A DNA stretch of 64,000 bases, taken from NCBI GenBank assembly GCA_016790165.1, contig JAEUPL010000006.1, forward strand, positions 248,001 through 312,000, written 5' to 3'. This DNA is from Burkholderiales bacterium (lineage in GTDB: Bacteria > Pseudomonadota > Gammaproteobacteria > Burkholderiales > Casimicrobiaceae). The notes below the pieces were generated by a model. The model had not been told where the DNA came from. It did no database searches and saw only the letters and a list, made by a program, of their open reading frames with translations. Both the position numbers and the translations under genes were made by a program. Each line of letters begins with the position of its first letter. Position 1 is the first letter of the stretch. Shown here in pieces: positions 7,813 to 17,382 of the stretch.

Positions 7813-9360
7813 TCAATCGAGCAGCAAAGGAATCCACAGCGTACCGAGAAGCGCCAGCAGACAAAATGCGATGACGGCGAGCCACACGTTCGTCCATCGC
7901 GAGCGTGAATGGATGATGACCGGTGCCGGTGGTTCGGCACGTCGCTCCAGCGCCTGATGGATCAGTCGCGGCAATTGTGGCAATGCGGAGGAGAGGTACG
8001 GCGCCTGTTCGCTCAATCGCTTCACGATGGCTTCCGGGCCGATCTGCTCGCGCATCCATTTTTCGAGGAAGGGCTGCGCCGTTGCCCACAGGTCAAGATA
8101 CGGGTCGAGCTGGCGACCGAGGCCTTCGACATTGAGCAGCGTCTTCTGCAGCAGCACCAATTGCGGCTGGATTTCGACATTGAATCGGCGCGACACCTGA
8201 AACAGCCGCATCAGCACCTTGCCGAAGGAAATGTCGGCGAGTGGGCGATCAAAAATCGGTTCGCAGACGCTGCGCACGGCGTTCTCGAGCTCGTCGACGC
8301 GCGTGCCCGGAGGCACCCAGCCCGACTCGATGTGCGCCGTCGCCACACGTCGGTAGTCGCGGCGAAAGAAGGCCAGAAAGTTTTCTGCGAGATACCGCCG
8401 ATCCACGTCGGTGAGCGTGCCGACAATGCCGAAGTCCATGCCGACGTACTGGCCGAGATGCGCAGCATCAGTGCGCACCGCGATGTTGCCGGGGTGCATG
8501 TCAGCGTGAAAAAAACCATCACGAAACACTTGTGTAAAGAAGATCTCCACGCCGTCGCGCGCCAGCTTCTTGATGTCCACACCCGCCTCACGCAGTGTGT
8601 CGACCTGACTGACGGGCGTGGCGTGCAGCCGCTCCATCACCATCACATTCTGTTCGCACCAGTCCCAGTAGACCTCGGGCATGTAGAGCAGCGGCGAACC
8701 GGCGAAATTGCGGCGCAACTGCGAGCAGTTGGCTGCCTCCCGGACCAGATCGAGCTCATCGTGCAGGTATTTGTCGAACTCGGCAACCACTTCGCGCGGC
8801 TTCAGGCGGCGACCGTCCGCGCTGAACCGGTCAACCCAGCCCGCCAGCACGCGGATCAACGCCAGATCGCTTTCGATGACTGGCAGGATATTCGGCCGCA
8901 ACACCTTGACGGCCACCTCGCGCGTCTCGAAGGTGTCACCGACCTTGAGCTGGATCGAGCCGAAATGGACTTGCGCGACGCTGGCGCTGGCGACCGGTTG
9001 CCAGTCGAAACTGGCAAATACCTGTTCGACCGGACGACCGTAGGCGGCCTCGAGCACCTTGCGCACGTCCTCGGCCGGAAACGGCGGCACGCGATCCTGC
9101 AGTCGTGACAGTTCGCTGGCAATGTCGGGTGGAATCAGGTCGGGCCGCGTGGAGAGCACCTGTCCGAACTTGACGAAAATCGGCCCGAGCGATTCAAGCG
9201 CCAGTCGCAGCCGCTCGCCGCGAGGCCGCTCATGGCTGCGCGCGCTGAATAGTTTGCCGACGGCACGCAGCAGCGGATTGGGCGTGTCGCGCAGAACAAA
9301 TTCATCGAGCCCGTAGCGATGAAAAACGCCAATGATTTTCGCGAGGCGGAACAGATGCAT
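7813..9360 (-). CDS. ubiB: Ubiquinone biosynthesis accessory kinase-like protein UbiB
   Basis: A 515-residue protein of the ABC1/ADCK/UbiB atypical kinase family, required for coenzyme Q synthesis. The family signature KFGQ appears in [19 protein letters not shown] (about residues 60-78), followed by an alanine-rich loop [11 protein letters not shown] and the ATP-binding lysine in [18 protein letters not shown] and MDFGIVGTL supply the catalytic-loop and metal-binding residues. Two hydrophobic segments at the C-terminus anchor it to the inner membrane. It is the first gene of a minus-strand run with the DprE1/E2-like pair rather than with ubiE/ubiJ. Confidence 0.93.
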   Translation of the reverse strand: MHLFRLAKIIGVFHRYGLDEFVLRDTPNPLLRAVGKLFSARSHERPRGERLRLALESLGPIFVKFGQVLSTRPDLIPPDIASELSRLQDRVPPFPAEDVRKVLEAAYGRPVEQVFASFDWQPVASASVAQVHFGSIQLKVGDTFETREVAVKVLRPNILPVIESDLALIRVLAGWVDRFSADGRRLKPREVVAEFDKYLHDELDLVREAANCSQLRRNFAGSPLLYMPEVYWDWCEQNVMVMERLHATPVSQVDTLREAGVDIKKLARDGVEIFFTQVFRDGFFHADMHPGNIAVRTDAAHLGQYVGMDFGIVGTLTDVDRRYLAENFLAFFRRDYRRVATAHIESGWVPPGTRVDELENAVRSVCEPIFDRPLADISFGKVLMRLFQVSRRFNVEIQPQLVLLQKTLLNVEGLGRQLDPYLDLWATAQPFLEKWMREQIGPEAIVKRLSEQAPYLSSALPQLPRLIHQALERRAEPPAPVIIHSRSRWTNVWLAVIAFCLLALLGTLWIPLLLD

Positions 9361-9438
9361 GCGGTCATTCTATGAGTCGCGCAAGGCAAGGGCGCGGCGT
9401 GTCGGTCATTGCGGTGGCTTTCCCTAAAATTTGAGGCC

Positions 9439-10569
9439 ATGACTGACGCCGCCACCCCGATGCCCATCTGGCAGTTTTCCCTGACGACGCTGAATGCAGC
9501 GTTCTGGGTCGGCCTGCTGCTACTTGCGCTGTGGGCGGGATTTCGCATGCGCTGGGGGCGGCTGGTGGCGCTCACGGCGTTTCTGACGATTGACCTCATC
9601 GCATTCGGTGGCTTCGTGCGGCTCACTGACAGTGGCTTGGGCTGCCCGGATTGGCCGGGTTGCTATGGCCATTTTGTGCCGCTCCAGGCCGCGGGCGAGA
9701 TCAACCGGGCGATTGCCGAGCAGGGCGGCACGCATGGCCCGGTGAGTCACGGCAAAGCCTGGATCGAGATGCTGCACCGCTACCTTGCCTCGTTCATCGG
9801 TGCGTTGATTCTGGTGATGTTCCTGCGCGCGCTGATCACGCGGGCGCGCAGTAGCGGGCGATCCCTCGCCAGCGCTGCCTATCCGGTGAGCTGGCGCTGG
9901 CCGGCGCTGCTGCTGGTTGTGGTCATCGCGCAAGGCTTGTTTGGCAAGTGGACAGTGACGCTCAAGCTGATGCCGATCGTGGTGACGGTGCATTTGCTCG
10001 GCGGCATGCTTCTTTTTGCCCTGCTGATCTGGTTCTGGATGCGCGAGCGGCAGCGAGCGGGTGACAGCGCTGCGATGCCGGTGCCGGTCGGTGCGGGTAC
10101 ACGCGCGCTGGTGTGGTTCGCGCTGGTCGTGTTGCTGTTGCAAATCTTTCTCGGCGGCTGGGTCAGCACCAATTACGCGGTGGCAGCCTGCCCGGACTTT
10201 CCGGCCTGCGGCGGGGCGTGGGTGCCGGAGATGAACTGGTCGGAGGGTTTTGTCTTCCAGCGAGCGCTCGGGCGCAATGCGGACGGCACTTTCCTGTCGA
10301 TCGAGGCCCTGCGCGCGATTCATTGGGCGCATCGCGTGGGCGCGTTGATCACGACGCTGGTTGTGGCGGGCGCTGCACTGGCGTTGCTGCGCGGCTATGG
10401 CGCACTGCGCCGTCAGGCGCTCTGGATCAAGGCAGTTTTGCTGGCGCAGATTCTGGTCGGCGTGGGCACGGTGCTGCTGAACCAGCCGATTGCGCTGGCC
10501 ACGGCGCATAACTTTCTCGCAGCCGCGCTGCTGGGAACACTGGTGGCTGCCGCTGCGCGGCTTCGCTAG
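9439..10569 (+). CDS. ctaA: Heme A synthase, COX15/CtaA family
   Basis: Using the ATG at 9439 (MTDAATPMP), the protein has 376 residues and eight predicted membrane helices. It oxidises the heme O methyl group to the formyl group of heme A for aa3-type oxidases. Family landmarks are FGGFVRLTDSGLGCPDWPGCYG, EMLHRYLASFIG, VTVHLLGGM, a second cysteine-rich loop CPDFPACGG, IHWAHRVGAL and TAHNFLAA, supplying the four heme-ligand histidines. It implies an aa3 oxidase elsewhere in the genome. The frame extends 30 nt upstream to a TTG, which is less likely to be used. Confidence 0.94.
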   Translation: MTDAATPMPIWQFSLTTLNAAFWVGLLLLALWAGFRMRWGRLVALTAFLTIDLIAFGGFVRLTDSGLGCPDWPGCYGHFVPLQAAGEINRAIAEQGGTHGPVSHGKAWIEMLHRYLASFIGALILVMFLRALITRARSSGRSLASAAYPVSWRWPALLLVVVIAQGLFGKWTVTLKLMPIVVTVHLLGGMLLFALLIWFWMRERQRAGDSAAMPVPVGAGTRALVWFALVVLLLQIFLGGWVSTNYAVAACPDFPACGGAWVPEMNWSEGFVFQRALGRNADGTFLSIEALRAIHWAHRVGALITTLVVAGAALALLRGYGALRRQALWIKAVLLAQILVGVGTVLLNQPIALATAHNFLAAALLGTLVAAAARLR

Positions 10570-10730
10570 CAGCCTGCTGGAGGAAACAGGCCGAAGTGCC
10601 GACGAGACGGGTTCAGCGTTTCTGTAGTTGCAACAAATCGTAACGCTCGCGCTCCGCCGTCAACGCTCACCCCGGGCGTGGCGTTGCCACCGGGCATTCA
10701 TTGATTTTTCCCCATGCAGAGGAGGTTGCC

Positions 10731-11057
10731 ATGAAGAAAGTGCTGTCCCCCGTGTCCAGCGCGTTGTTGAGCGTCGCTGCTGCGGCCATTCTCACCGGCT
10801 GTGTCGTGGCAGCTCGCGTGCCCGGCCCGGCGGTGTACGTGGCCGCGCCACCGCCGGCCGCGGTGTATGAGCCGGTTCCGGTCGCACCGAGTACGGGTTA
10901 CGTCTGGATTGGCGGCTACCACAGCTGGAATGGCAATGCTTATGTGTGGAACCGCGGGCACTGGACACGGCCGCCGCAAGGCCGTCACACTTGGGTGCCG
11001 GGGCACTGGAATCGCGACCCTCGTGGCCATCACTGGGTGCCAGGGCACTGGCGGTAG
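10731..11057 (+). CDS. YXWGXW-repeat lipoprotein
   Basis: A 108-residue protein preceded by the strong ribosome-binding site GAGGAGG. A lipoprotein signal peptide ends at the lipobox ILTGC (Cys about residue 24). The mature part is Pro/Ala-rich, then carries tandem aromatic repeats of the YxWxxGxH/WVPGHW kind (about residues 57-108) typical of the YXWGXW family. Its function is unknown; such proteins are probably anchored in the envelope. Confidence 0.88.
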   Translation: MKKVLSPVSSALLSVAAAAILTGCVVAARVPGPAVYVAAPPPAAVYEPVPVAPSTGYVWIGGYHSWNGNAYVWNRGHWTRPPQGRHTWVPGHWNRDPRGHHWVPGHWR

Positions 11058-11092
11058 CCTGATCGACGCGGAACAATCAGCTTTTCCCGTTG

Positions 11093-11117
11093 AGCGGCAC
11101 TCCGGTGCCGCTTTTCA
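11093..11117 (+). terminator. Rho-independent terminator after the YXWGXW gene
   Basis: AGCGGCAC and GTGCCGCT form an 8-bp stem with the loop TCCG, followed by TTTTCATT. It lies 36 nt after the stop and before the convergent mog gene. Confidence 0.75.
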
Positions 11118-11270
11118 TTAGAAAAAATAACAAGTCGACAAGGCACAAAAACGGGCTGCAATGGCCGACTGGTGGTCGATGGCGTCAAAAAGCTGTATCA
11201 GTCGGTGATCTCAACACGACGGCGCGCAGCACGTGCCCGCTCGGGGCGGACGGCTTCAATACGTCGCAAG

Positions 11271-11870
11271 TCACGCGTCGCGCGGCGTGCGGATCGCGTT
11301 CTTGGGGCGGAAGGCCTTGCACACGGCGTCGTGGGTCTCGATGTAGCCACCACCGATCAGGTCGACGCAGTACGGCACGGCAGCGAAAATTCCGTGCACG
11401 GCGGGCTTGCCACTGCCGACGGCGGCGCGCAGCCCCTCCAGCGTCTCCTGAATGCTCTTCGGTTGCCCCGGCAGGTTGATGATCAACGTGTTGCCGCGGA
11501 TCACGGCCACCTGCCGCGACAAAATCGCCGTGGGCACAAAGTTGAGGCTGATCTGCCGCATCTGTTCGCCGAAGCCGGGCATCGTTTTGTGCGCCACGGC
11601 GAGCGTGGCTTCGGGGGTGACGTCGCGGCGCGCGGGACCCGTCCCGCCAGTTGTGAGCACCAGATCGCAGCGCGCGACATCGCAGAGTTCGACCAGGGTT
11701 GATTCAATCAACGGCTGTTCATCGGCGATGAGCCGCGTCTCGTAGCTGACCGGATTGCGCACCGCGCTTGCCAGCCACGCTTGCAGTGCAGGAATGCCCT
11801 TGTCTTCGTACACGCCGGTGGAGGCACGGTCGGAGATGGAAACCAGACCGATCTTGATGCTGTCGTACAT
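11271..11870 (-). CDS. mog: Molybdopterin adenylyltransferase
   Basis: A 199-residue MogA-type protein. It adenylates molybdopterin before molybdate insertion in molybdenum cofactor synthesis. The MoCF-binding fold shows GLVSISDRAS at the N-terminus, the nucleotide-binding TTGGTGPARRDVTPEA (about residues 73-88) and the conserved INLPGQPKSIQE (about 130-141). It is followed on the same strand from darP with an 8-nt gap. No other moa/moe genes are near. Confidence 0.93.
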   Translation of the reverse strand: MYDSIKIGLVSISDRASTGVYEDKGIPALQAWLASAVRNPVSYETRLIADEQPLIESTLVELCDVARCDLVLTTGGTGPARRDVTPEATLAVAHKTMPGFGEQMRQISLNFVPTAILSRQVAVIRGNTLIINLPGQPKSIQETLEGLRAAVGSGKPAVHGIFAAVPYCVDLIGGGYIETHDAVCKAFRPKNAIRTPRDA

Positions 11871-11878
11871 GCGGCAAC

Positions 11879-12391
11879 CTACACTTTAAGAATGAGTCGG
11901 TGCACCATGCGGAACACCTGCCGCGCGGCCGCAGGCGCCTCACCCCGCGTGGCCTGAAGCCGGGCCTTGGTGATGAGCGCGTCGAGCGCCGCGCGGTCAA
12001 CCTCGGGCTGAGCCAGCACGAATTCGTCGAGTGCAGCGGGCTCCCCCAGCAGACGGTCGCGCCAACGCTCGGCGAGCTTGAACGCCGCTTTGTTGGCGCG
12101 GGTGCCAGACTCCCAGCGGTCAATTTGCTCGCGGATCGGGGCGGGATCGACTTCGCGCATCAGCTTGCCGATGAATTGCATGTGGCGCCGTCGCGCCTCG
12201 TGCTTGCCAACCCGCTGCAGTTCGTCGAGCGCATCGCGCAGCGCCTCGGGCAAGTCGAGCTGGTCGAGCTGATCGCGCGACAGCCCGGTGAGCACTTCGC
12301 CGAGTTCTTGCAGCGCGTGCATTTCTTTCTTGAGCTGGGTCTTTGACGGGCCGTCGTCGACGGGGCGCGGGACTTTCGGGGGGCGGGCCAT
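11879..12391 (-). CDS. darP: Ribosome maturation protein DarP (YjgA, DUF615)
   Basis: A 170-residue helical, charged protein starting at MARPPKVPRP; an upstream in-frame ATG would add six residues. The conserved core includes GPSKTQLKKEMHALQELGE, the LDLPEALRDALDEL segment and a RRRHMQFIGKLMR motif, all diagnostic for YjgA/DarP. DarP assists late maturation of the 50S subunit near the peptidyl-transferase centre. It precedes mog and is divergent from pmbA, a neighbourhood common in Burkholderiales. Confidence 0.93.
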   Translation of the reverse strand: MARPPKVPRPVDDGPSKTQLKKEMHALQELGEVLTGLSRDQLDQLDLPEALRDALDELQRVGKHEARRRHMQFIGKLMREVDPAPIREQIDRWESGTRANKAAFKLAERWRDRLLGEPAALDEFVLAQPEVDRAALDALITKARLQATRGEAPAAARQVFRMVHRLILKV

Positions 12392-12497
12392 CCCGCAATT
12401 TTGCCGCACGCGGCGGGAGCAGCGAGCCTCTGCCGCGATGCGCCCCCGTGGGGCGCTATGCTTTCATCCCTTCGAACTCGATGGCCTGTTGTTCACC

Positions 12498-13832
12498 ATG
12501 TCCTTCGCCCTGACTTCCGATGCGCTCCGTGACGTGGCCCTCGCCGCTATCGAGCGGGCCCGCCACGCCGGTGCGACCGAGGCCGAAGCCGAGGTGACCC
12601 AGGGCAACGGCCTCAACGTCACCGTACGTCTGGGCGAACTGGAAACGCTGGAACACAACGTCGACAAGGGACTCAGTGTCACGGTCTACGTCAATGGTCG
12701 TAAAGGCAACGCCTCGAGCGGTGACTTTTCCCGCGACGCGGTGCAGGCGGCCGTGGACAAAGCGGTCACGATCGCCAAATACACCAGTGCGGATCCCTGT
12801 GCCGGACTCGCTGACGCGGCGCAGATGGCTCGCGACATTCCCGATCTCGACCTGTTTCATCCCTGGGACATCCCGACCGACGCCGCAATCGATCTCGCGA
12901 AGCGCTGCGAAGACGCAGGATTTGCGGTGGACGAGCGCATCGACAACAGCGAGGGCGCCTCAGTGAGTGCCAGTGCGTCCGAGTTTTTTTACGCCAACAC
13001 CCACGGCTTCTGCGCGGGCTACAAGGGCAGTGCGCACTACATCGGTTGCGCGATGGTGGCGAGCGACGGCGACGCGATGGAGCGCGACGACTGGTACACC
13101 TCGCATCGGGTGCCGGGCTTGCTGGAGGCGGCTGAGGCCGTGGGTCGCAAGGCCGGTGAACGCGCGGTGGCCCGGCTGAACCCAAAGAAACTCGCGACGC
13201 AGACGGCGCCGGTGCTGTTCACCCCCGCGATGGCCGGCGGCTTTGTCGGGCACGCAATCTCAGCGTTGTTTGGCGGTTCGCTTTATCGGAAAACCTCATT
13301 CCTGCTCGATAGTTTGGGCAAACCGGTTTTTGCGCCCTGCGTCAGTATCGTGGACGATCCCTTCATCGCGCAGGCCTATGCCAGTTCACCGTTCGACAGC
13401 GAAGGGGTCGCCTGCCAGCGCCGCAACATCGTCGAGGCGGGCGTCGTGCGTGGTTACTTCCTCTCCGCGTACAGCGCGCGCAAGCTCGGTATGCAGAGCA
13501 CCGGCAACGCAGGCGGCAACCACAATCTGCTGGTCGCGCCCACGCGCGAGGGCGATCTCTCGGTGCTTTCTCGCGAAATGGGCCGCGGCCTCATCGTGAC
13601 TGAGCTCATGGGCCAGGGCGTCAATCCGGTCACGGGCGACTACTCACGCGGCGCGGCGGGCTTTTGGGTTGAGGGCGGAGAGATCGCCTATCCGGTGTCC
13701 GAGATCACCATTGCCGGCAATTTGCTCGAACTGTACCAACGCATCGTCGCCATCGGCACCGACGTTGATCGGCGGGGCTCAAAGCACGTGGGTTCGATCC
13801 TCATCGAGTCGATGCAGATTGCCGGTGCCTGA
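12498..13832 (+). CDS. pmbA: Metalloprotease-related protein PmbA (TldE)
   Basis: A 444-residue protein starting at MSFALTSDALRDVALAAIERARH; the reading frame extends upstream into darP antisense sequence and is not used. The N-terminal domain shows VRLGELETLEHNVDKGLSV, and the C-terminal half contains STGNAGGNHNLLV and GPRG-type conserved glycines with YSRGAAGFWVEGGEI, all typical of PmbA. PmbA/TldE is the partner of the protease TldD and lacks its zinc-binding HExxxH. Together they process peptides such as microcin precursors and labile antitoxins. tldD is not in the window. Confidence 0.93.
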   Translation: MSFALTSDALRDVALAAIERARHAGATEAEAEVTQGNGLNVTVRLGELETLEHNVDKGLSVTVYVNGRKGNASSGDFSRDAVQAAVDKAVTIAKYTSADPCAGLADAAQMARDIPDLDLFHPWDIPTDAAIDLAKRCEDAGFAVDERIDNSEGASVSASASEFFYANTHGFCAGYKGSAHYIGCAMVASDGDAMERDDWYTSHRVPGLLEAAEAVGRKAGERAVARLNPKKLATQTAPVLFTPAMAGGFVGHAISALFGGSLYRKTSFLLDSLGKPVFAPCVSIVDDPFIAQAYASSPFDSEGVACQRRNIVEAGVVRGYFLSAYSARKLGMQSTGNAGGNHNLLVAPTREGDLSVLSREMGRGLIVTELMGQGVNPVTGDYSRGAAGFWVEGGEIAYPVSEITIAGNLLELYQRIVAIGTDVDRRGSKHVGSILIESMQIAGA

Positions 13833-13995
13833 GCGGCATCGGGCTCGTGCGGGACGGCGCCCGGTTTTAGGCGATCGCCACCGGACGGAAAGGCCGCCGC
13901 TACGCACTTGGCGGAAGCCTGGTCGGGTAAACGCCGTATGCAACGGCGGAGAATCCGGCAAAAATACTGCAACGCAACAAAACGGGGAGCGATGT

Positions 13996-14619
13996 ATGAA
14001 AGGCCTGCTTGGATTGAGCAACGCCGTCGATAGACTGAACACTGGCATCGGCAAATTGATGATGTGGATGATCTTCGCATCGACCGTAATCAGTTGTGTC
14101 AACGCGGTTGTGCGCAAGGTCTTTGACATCGGGTCAAACGCGTTTCTCGAGGTGCAGTGGTATCTGTTCGCGACTTCGTTCCTGCTCGCCGCCGGCTATA
14201 CGCTGCTGAACAACGAGCATGTGCGAATTGACGTCGTTTCCGGGCGCTTTTCCAAGCGTGGACAGACATGGATCGATATCGTGGGGTTCGTGTTGTTCCT
14301 GCTGCCCGTTTGTATCGCCGTGCTCTGGTTCTCGGTCCCGTGGTTTCTTCAGGCGCTGCGCTCGGGCGAGACCTCGGCAAACGCGGGCGGACTGATTCTT
14401 TGGCCCGTCTACCTGATGCTTCCCGTCGGGTTTGCGCTGTTGCTGCTGCAAGGCCTCTCTGAGCTGGTCAAGCGATTCGCATTTCTCAAGGGGCTGATTG
14501 ACGACCCCACGGCAAAAAAGAACGACAAGTCAGCAGAAGAAGAGTTGGCCGAAGAAATTCGCCGCCTCGCGGAGACAAACACGCCCGGTACACCCGGCAC
14601 ACAGAGCGCCAAGGCGTAA
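13996..14619 (+). CDS. TRAP transporter small permease (DctQ family)
   Basis: A 207-residue protein with four membrane helices, starting at MKGLLGLSNAVDRLN after GGGGAGCG. The segment SNAFLEVQWYLFATSFLLAAGYTL with NNEHVRIDV is the hallmark of DctQ. The C-terminus (about residues 170-207) is a charged Glu/Lys/Arg tail ending in PGTPGTQ, longer than usual. It is followed after 14 nt by the large permease. The system probably transports a 2-oxo or hydroxy acid, judging from the TakP-like binding protein encoded 2.8 kb downstream. Confidence 0.92.
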   Translation: MKGLLGLSNAVDRLNTGIGKLMMWMIFASTVISCVNAVVRKVFDIGSNAFLEVQWYLFATSFLLAAGYTLLNNEHVRIDVVSGRFSKRGQTWIDIVGFVLFLLPVCIAVLWFSVPWFLQALRSGETSANAGGLILWPVYLMLPVGFALLLLQGLSELVKRFAFLKGLIDDPTAKKNDKSAEEELAEEIRRLAETNTPGTPGTQSAKA

Positions 14620-14633
14620 CCGGATTGACCACC

Positions 14634-16466
14634 ATGCTGCAATTCATCATCACCAATATCGCCCCCATCATGTTTGTGGGGTTGGTCGTATTTCTGCTGT
14701 TTGGCTTCCCCGTTGCGTTCAGCCTTGGCGCCTGCGGTCTGTTCTTTGGGTTCATTGGTATTGAGCTGGGAATCCTGCCGGAGTCTCTCCTGCAAGCGCT
14801 GCCGCTGCGAATCTTTGGCATCATGAAAAATGAGACGCTGCTGGCGATTCCATTTTTCACCTTGATGGGTTTGATTCTGGAGCGAAGTGGCATGGCCGAA
14901 GATCTGCTCGATACGATCGGGCAACTGTTCGGCCCGGTGCGCGGTGGCCTCGCCTTCGCCGTGATTTTCGTGGGCGCACTGCTGGCGGCAACCACTGGGG
15001 TGGTGGCCGCGTCGGTCATTTCGATGGGACTGATCTCGCTCCCCATCATGCTGCGCTACGGCTACGATCGACGCCTGGCCAGCGGGGTCATTGCGGCGTC
15101 CGGGACGCTGGCGCAGATCATTCCTCCGTCGCTCGTGCTGATCATTCTTGCGGATCAACTGGGGCGAAGTGTTGGCGACATGTACAAGGGCGCATTCATC
15201 CCTGGTTTCATCCTGACTGGTCTCTACGCGCTGTATGTGATGGGCGTCGCCGCATTCAGGCCGGCTTGGGCACCGGCGCTGCCGGCTGAAGCGCGAACCA
15301 TTCGCGAAGACGATGGCAAGTCGGGCCTCGCCTCGCTTGCGGTACTCGCCGTTGTATCCACCGGCGCGGCCATCGTGTTTGCCAAGAACTACGGCGCCAT
15401 CCTGACGTGGTGGAAAGGTCAGGCACCGATCTCGGTCCCGCTGGACGAGACCATTGTTGTGTCCATGTGCGTCGGCGTTCTGATCGCATTTGTTGCCGCA
15501 GTCGTCAACAAGTCAACGGGCGCCGGTCTGCTCTCGCGCATGGCTGAGCGTGTGACCTTCGTACTGATTCCGCCACTCCTGCTGATCTTTCTGGTGCTCG
15601 GAACGATCTTTCTTGGCATCGCCACACCGACCGAAGGCGGCGCCATGGGAGCGATGGGCGCGCTGATCATGGCGATCACTCGCCGTCGACTGAACTTCGG
15701 ACTTCTGAAGCAGGCACTCAATACGACGGTCAAACTCTCGTGTTTCGTCGTGTTCATCCTGATCGGCTCAACCATTTTCAGTCTCGTCTTTCAGGGCGTT
15801 GACGGGCCAAAATGGGTTGAACACCTGCTCACCGGGTTGCCCGGCGGACAGGTGGGCTTCCTCATCGTAGTCAATATCCTGATCTTCGTTCTTGCGTTCT
15901 TTCTGGACTTTTTCGAACTGTCGTTCATTGTGGTCCCGTTGCTTGGACCGGTGGCCGAGAAGCTTGGCATTGACCTGATCTGGTTCGGCGTGCTGCTGGG
16001 TGTGAATATGCAGACCTCGTTCATGCATCCGCCGTTCGGTTTCGCGCTGTTCTATTTGCGTAGCGTTGCGCCGATCAAGGAGTACACCGATCGCATAACG
16101 AAAAAACTGGTGCAACCCGTGACGACGATGCAGATTTACTGGGGGGCCGTGCCCTTCGTGCTTATCCAGATCGTGATGGTGGGCCTGATCATTGCCTTCC
16201 CGGGCATCGTCTCCGGCGGCCTCGACAAGGAAGTCAAGGTTGACCTCGACAAGGTCAAGATCGAGCAACCGGCCGAGGACAAGACGCCAGAAAAAGAGCG
16301 CAGCATGGACGATCTGTTCAAGCAGAACGCGCCCGCCAACGAGCCAGCGGCACCGGGCGCAGGTGTCGCGCCCGCCAGCGGCCCGGCGAGCGGAGGCGCC
16401 AAGGCGGAGGAAGATCCGATGAAGGCCATTCTCGATGCCGTGAAGAAAGACGAGCCGAAGAAGTAG
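14634..16466 (+). CDS. TRAP transporter large permease (DctM family) with long C-terminal tail
   Basis: A 610-residue integral membrane protein, longer than typical DctM proteins (about 430) because of a large central loop (about residues 225-285) and a hydrophilic tail from about residue 530. Family features include ETLLAIPFFTLMG, AATTGVVAASVISMG, and MHPPFGFALFYLRSVAP. The tail is Lys/Glu-rich then Pro/Ala/Gly-rich (PANEPAAPGAGVAPASGPAS) and ends KKDEPKK. Similar long permeases occur in the 2-oxoacid/mannitol TRAP subfamily. A TTG 9 nt upstream is an alternative start. A terminator follows at 16492. Confidence 0.92.
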   Translation: MLQFIITNIAPIMFVGLVVFLLFGFPVAFSLGACGLFFGFIGIELGILPESLLQALPLRIFGIMKNETLLAIPFFTLMGLILERSGMAEDLLDTIGQLFGPVRGGLAFAVIFVGALLAATTGVVAASVISMGLISLPIMLRYGYDRRLASGVIAASGTLAQIIPPSLVLIILADQLGRSVGDMYKGAFIPGFILTGLYALYVMGVAAFRPAWAPALPAEARTIREDDGKSGLASLAVLAVVSTGAAIVFAKNYGAILTWWKGQAPISVPLDETIVVSMCVGVLIAFVAAVVNKSTGAGLLSRMAERVTFVLIPPLLLIFLVLGTIFLGIATPTEGGAMGAMGALIMAITRRRLNFGLLKQALNTTVKLSCFVVFILIGSTIFSLVFQGVDGPKWVEHLLTGLPGGQVGFLIVVNILIFVLAFFLDFFELSFIVVPLLGPVAEKLGIDLIWFGVLLGVNMQTSFMHPPFGFALFYLRSVAPIKEYTDRITKKLVQPVTTMQIYWGAVPFVLIQIVMVGLIIAFPGIVSGGLDKEVKVDLDKVKIEQPAEDKTPEKERSMDDLFKQNAPANEPAAPGAGVAPASGPASGGAKAEEDPMKAILDAVKKDEPKK

Positions 16467-16491
16467 ACTTCGCTCAACGCCCGTCGACAGA

Positions 16492-16522
16492 GAGCACCTC
16501 CGGGTGCTCTTTGCTTTTTTGT
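16492..16522 (+). terminator. Rho-independent terminator after the TRAP permeases
   Basis: GAGCACC and GGTGCTC form a 7-bp stem around TCCG and are followed by TTTGCTTTTTTG. It ends the dctQM transcript just before the rluF-like gene. Confidence 0.85.
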
Positions 16523-16544
16523 CTCCTCGCTTGTCTTCCGTCTC

Positions 16545-17288
16545 ATGAGCGAATTTGTACGTCTATCGAAACGCATGAGTGAACTCGGTCTCGCGTCGCG
16601 CCGTGAAGCCGACGCGTGGATCGAGCAGGGACTGGTGCGGGTGGACGGTGAACTCGCCGTGCTCGGTCAAAAGGTGCTACCGCAGCAGAAAATCACCATT
16701 GACCGCGCGGCCCGCGCCGAGCAGGACGGGCGCGTCACGGTGTTCATCAACAAGCCGATTGGCTACGTCAGTGGGCAAGCGGAGGATGGGCACGAGCCTG
16801 CAGTGGTGCTCGTGCGTCCCGAGAATCACTGGCGTGAGGATCGCGCGCCCGTCAAGTTCGGTCGCGAGCAATTGAAAAGTCTGGTGCCAGCCGGGCGGCT
16901 GGATATCGATTCCACCGGCCTGCTCGTGCTCACGCAAGACGGTCGCATCGCCAAACAGTTGATCGGTGAGAACTCCCCCATCGAGAAGGAATATCTCGTG
17001 CGCGTGCAGTCGCTGCGCGGCGGACGTCTGCCTGACGCAGAATTGCGCCGACTCAATCACGGCCTTTCACTTGACGGTGCCGCGTTGAAGCCCGCGAAAG
17101 TCTGGTGGCAAAACGAGGACCAGTTGCGCTTCATTCTGAACGAAGGGAAAAAGCGTCAAATCCGCCGCATGTGCGAGCTGGTCGGACTCAAGGTCGTCGC
17201 GCTCAAGCGCATTCGCATCGGCGGCGTGACGCTCGGTGAGTTGCCGATTGGGGCGTGGCGGTACATGGGTCCGAATGAGCGATTCTGA
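16545..17288 (+). CDS. rluF: 23S rRNA pseudouridine synthase, RluF/RsuA family
   Basis: A 247-residue protein with an N-terminal S4 RNA-binding domain (RLSKRMSELGLASRREADAWI, about residues 6-26) and a catalytic domain containing the active-site Asp in PAGRLDIDSTGLLVLTQDG (about 118-136). The terminal motif LNEGKKRQIRRMCELVGLKV is family-typical. RluF isomerises U2604 of 23S rRNA. It is inserted between the TRAP permease genes and the convergent TRAP binding protein, and is probably unrelated to transport. Confidence 0.88.
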   Translation: MSEFVRLSKRMSELGLASRREADAWIEQGLVRVDGELAVLGQKVLPQQKITIDRAARAEQDGRVTVFINKPIGYVSGQAEDGHEPAVVLVRPENHWREDRAPVKFGREQLKSLVPAGRLDIDSTGLLVLTQDGRIAKQLIGENSPIEKEYLVRVQSLRGGRLPDAELRRLNHGLSLDGAALKPAKVWWQNEDQLRFILNEGKKRQIRRMCELVGLKVVALKRIRIGGVTLGELPIGAWRYMGPNERF

Positions 17289-17318
17289 CGGTTGCGTTTC
17301 AGCACACGGCCGCCATGA

Positions 17319-17353
17319 AGAAAAAAGCCCGCAGGGCTTGCGCCGTGCGGGCT
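17319..17353 (-). terminator. Rho-independent terminator of the TRAP binding-protein gene
   Basis: On the minus strand AGCCCGCA and TGCGGGCT pair around a 12-nt loop and are followed by TTTTTTC. It lies 30 nt after the binding-protein stop, between convergent genes. Confidence 0.8.
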
Positions 17354-17382
17354 TGCTGTGATGACAGCCGGGCTGTGACCGA

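Noticed and set aside
7909-9108. A 399-codon plus-strand frame opposite ubiB
   Set aside because: It lies wholly antisense to a clear UbiB protein and lacks a ribosome-binding site or domain.
10574-10630. A third copy of the AGGGAAACGCT palindromic element (TTCAGCGTTTC) and a fragment of the 270-bp repeat arm (GGAGGAAACAGGC)
   Set aside because: Only 11-13 bases match in each case and no second terminus is found, so chance or a much-decayed remnant cannot be told apart.
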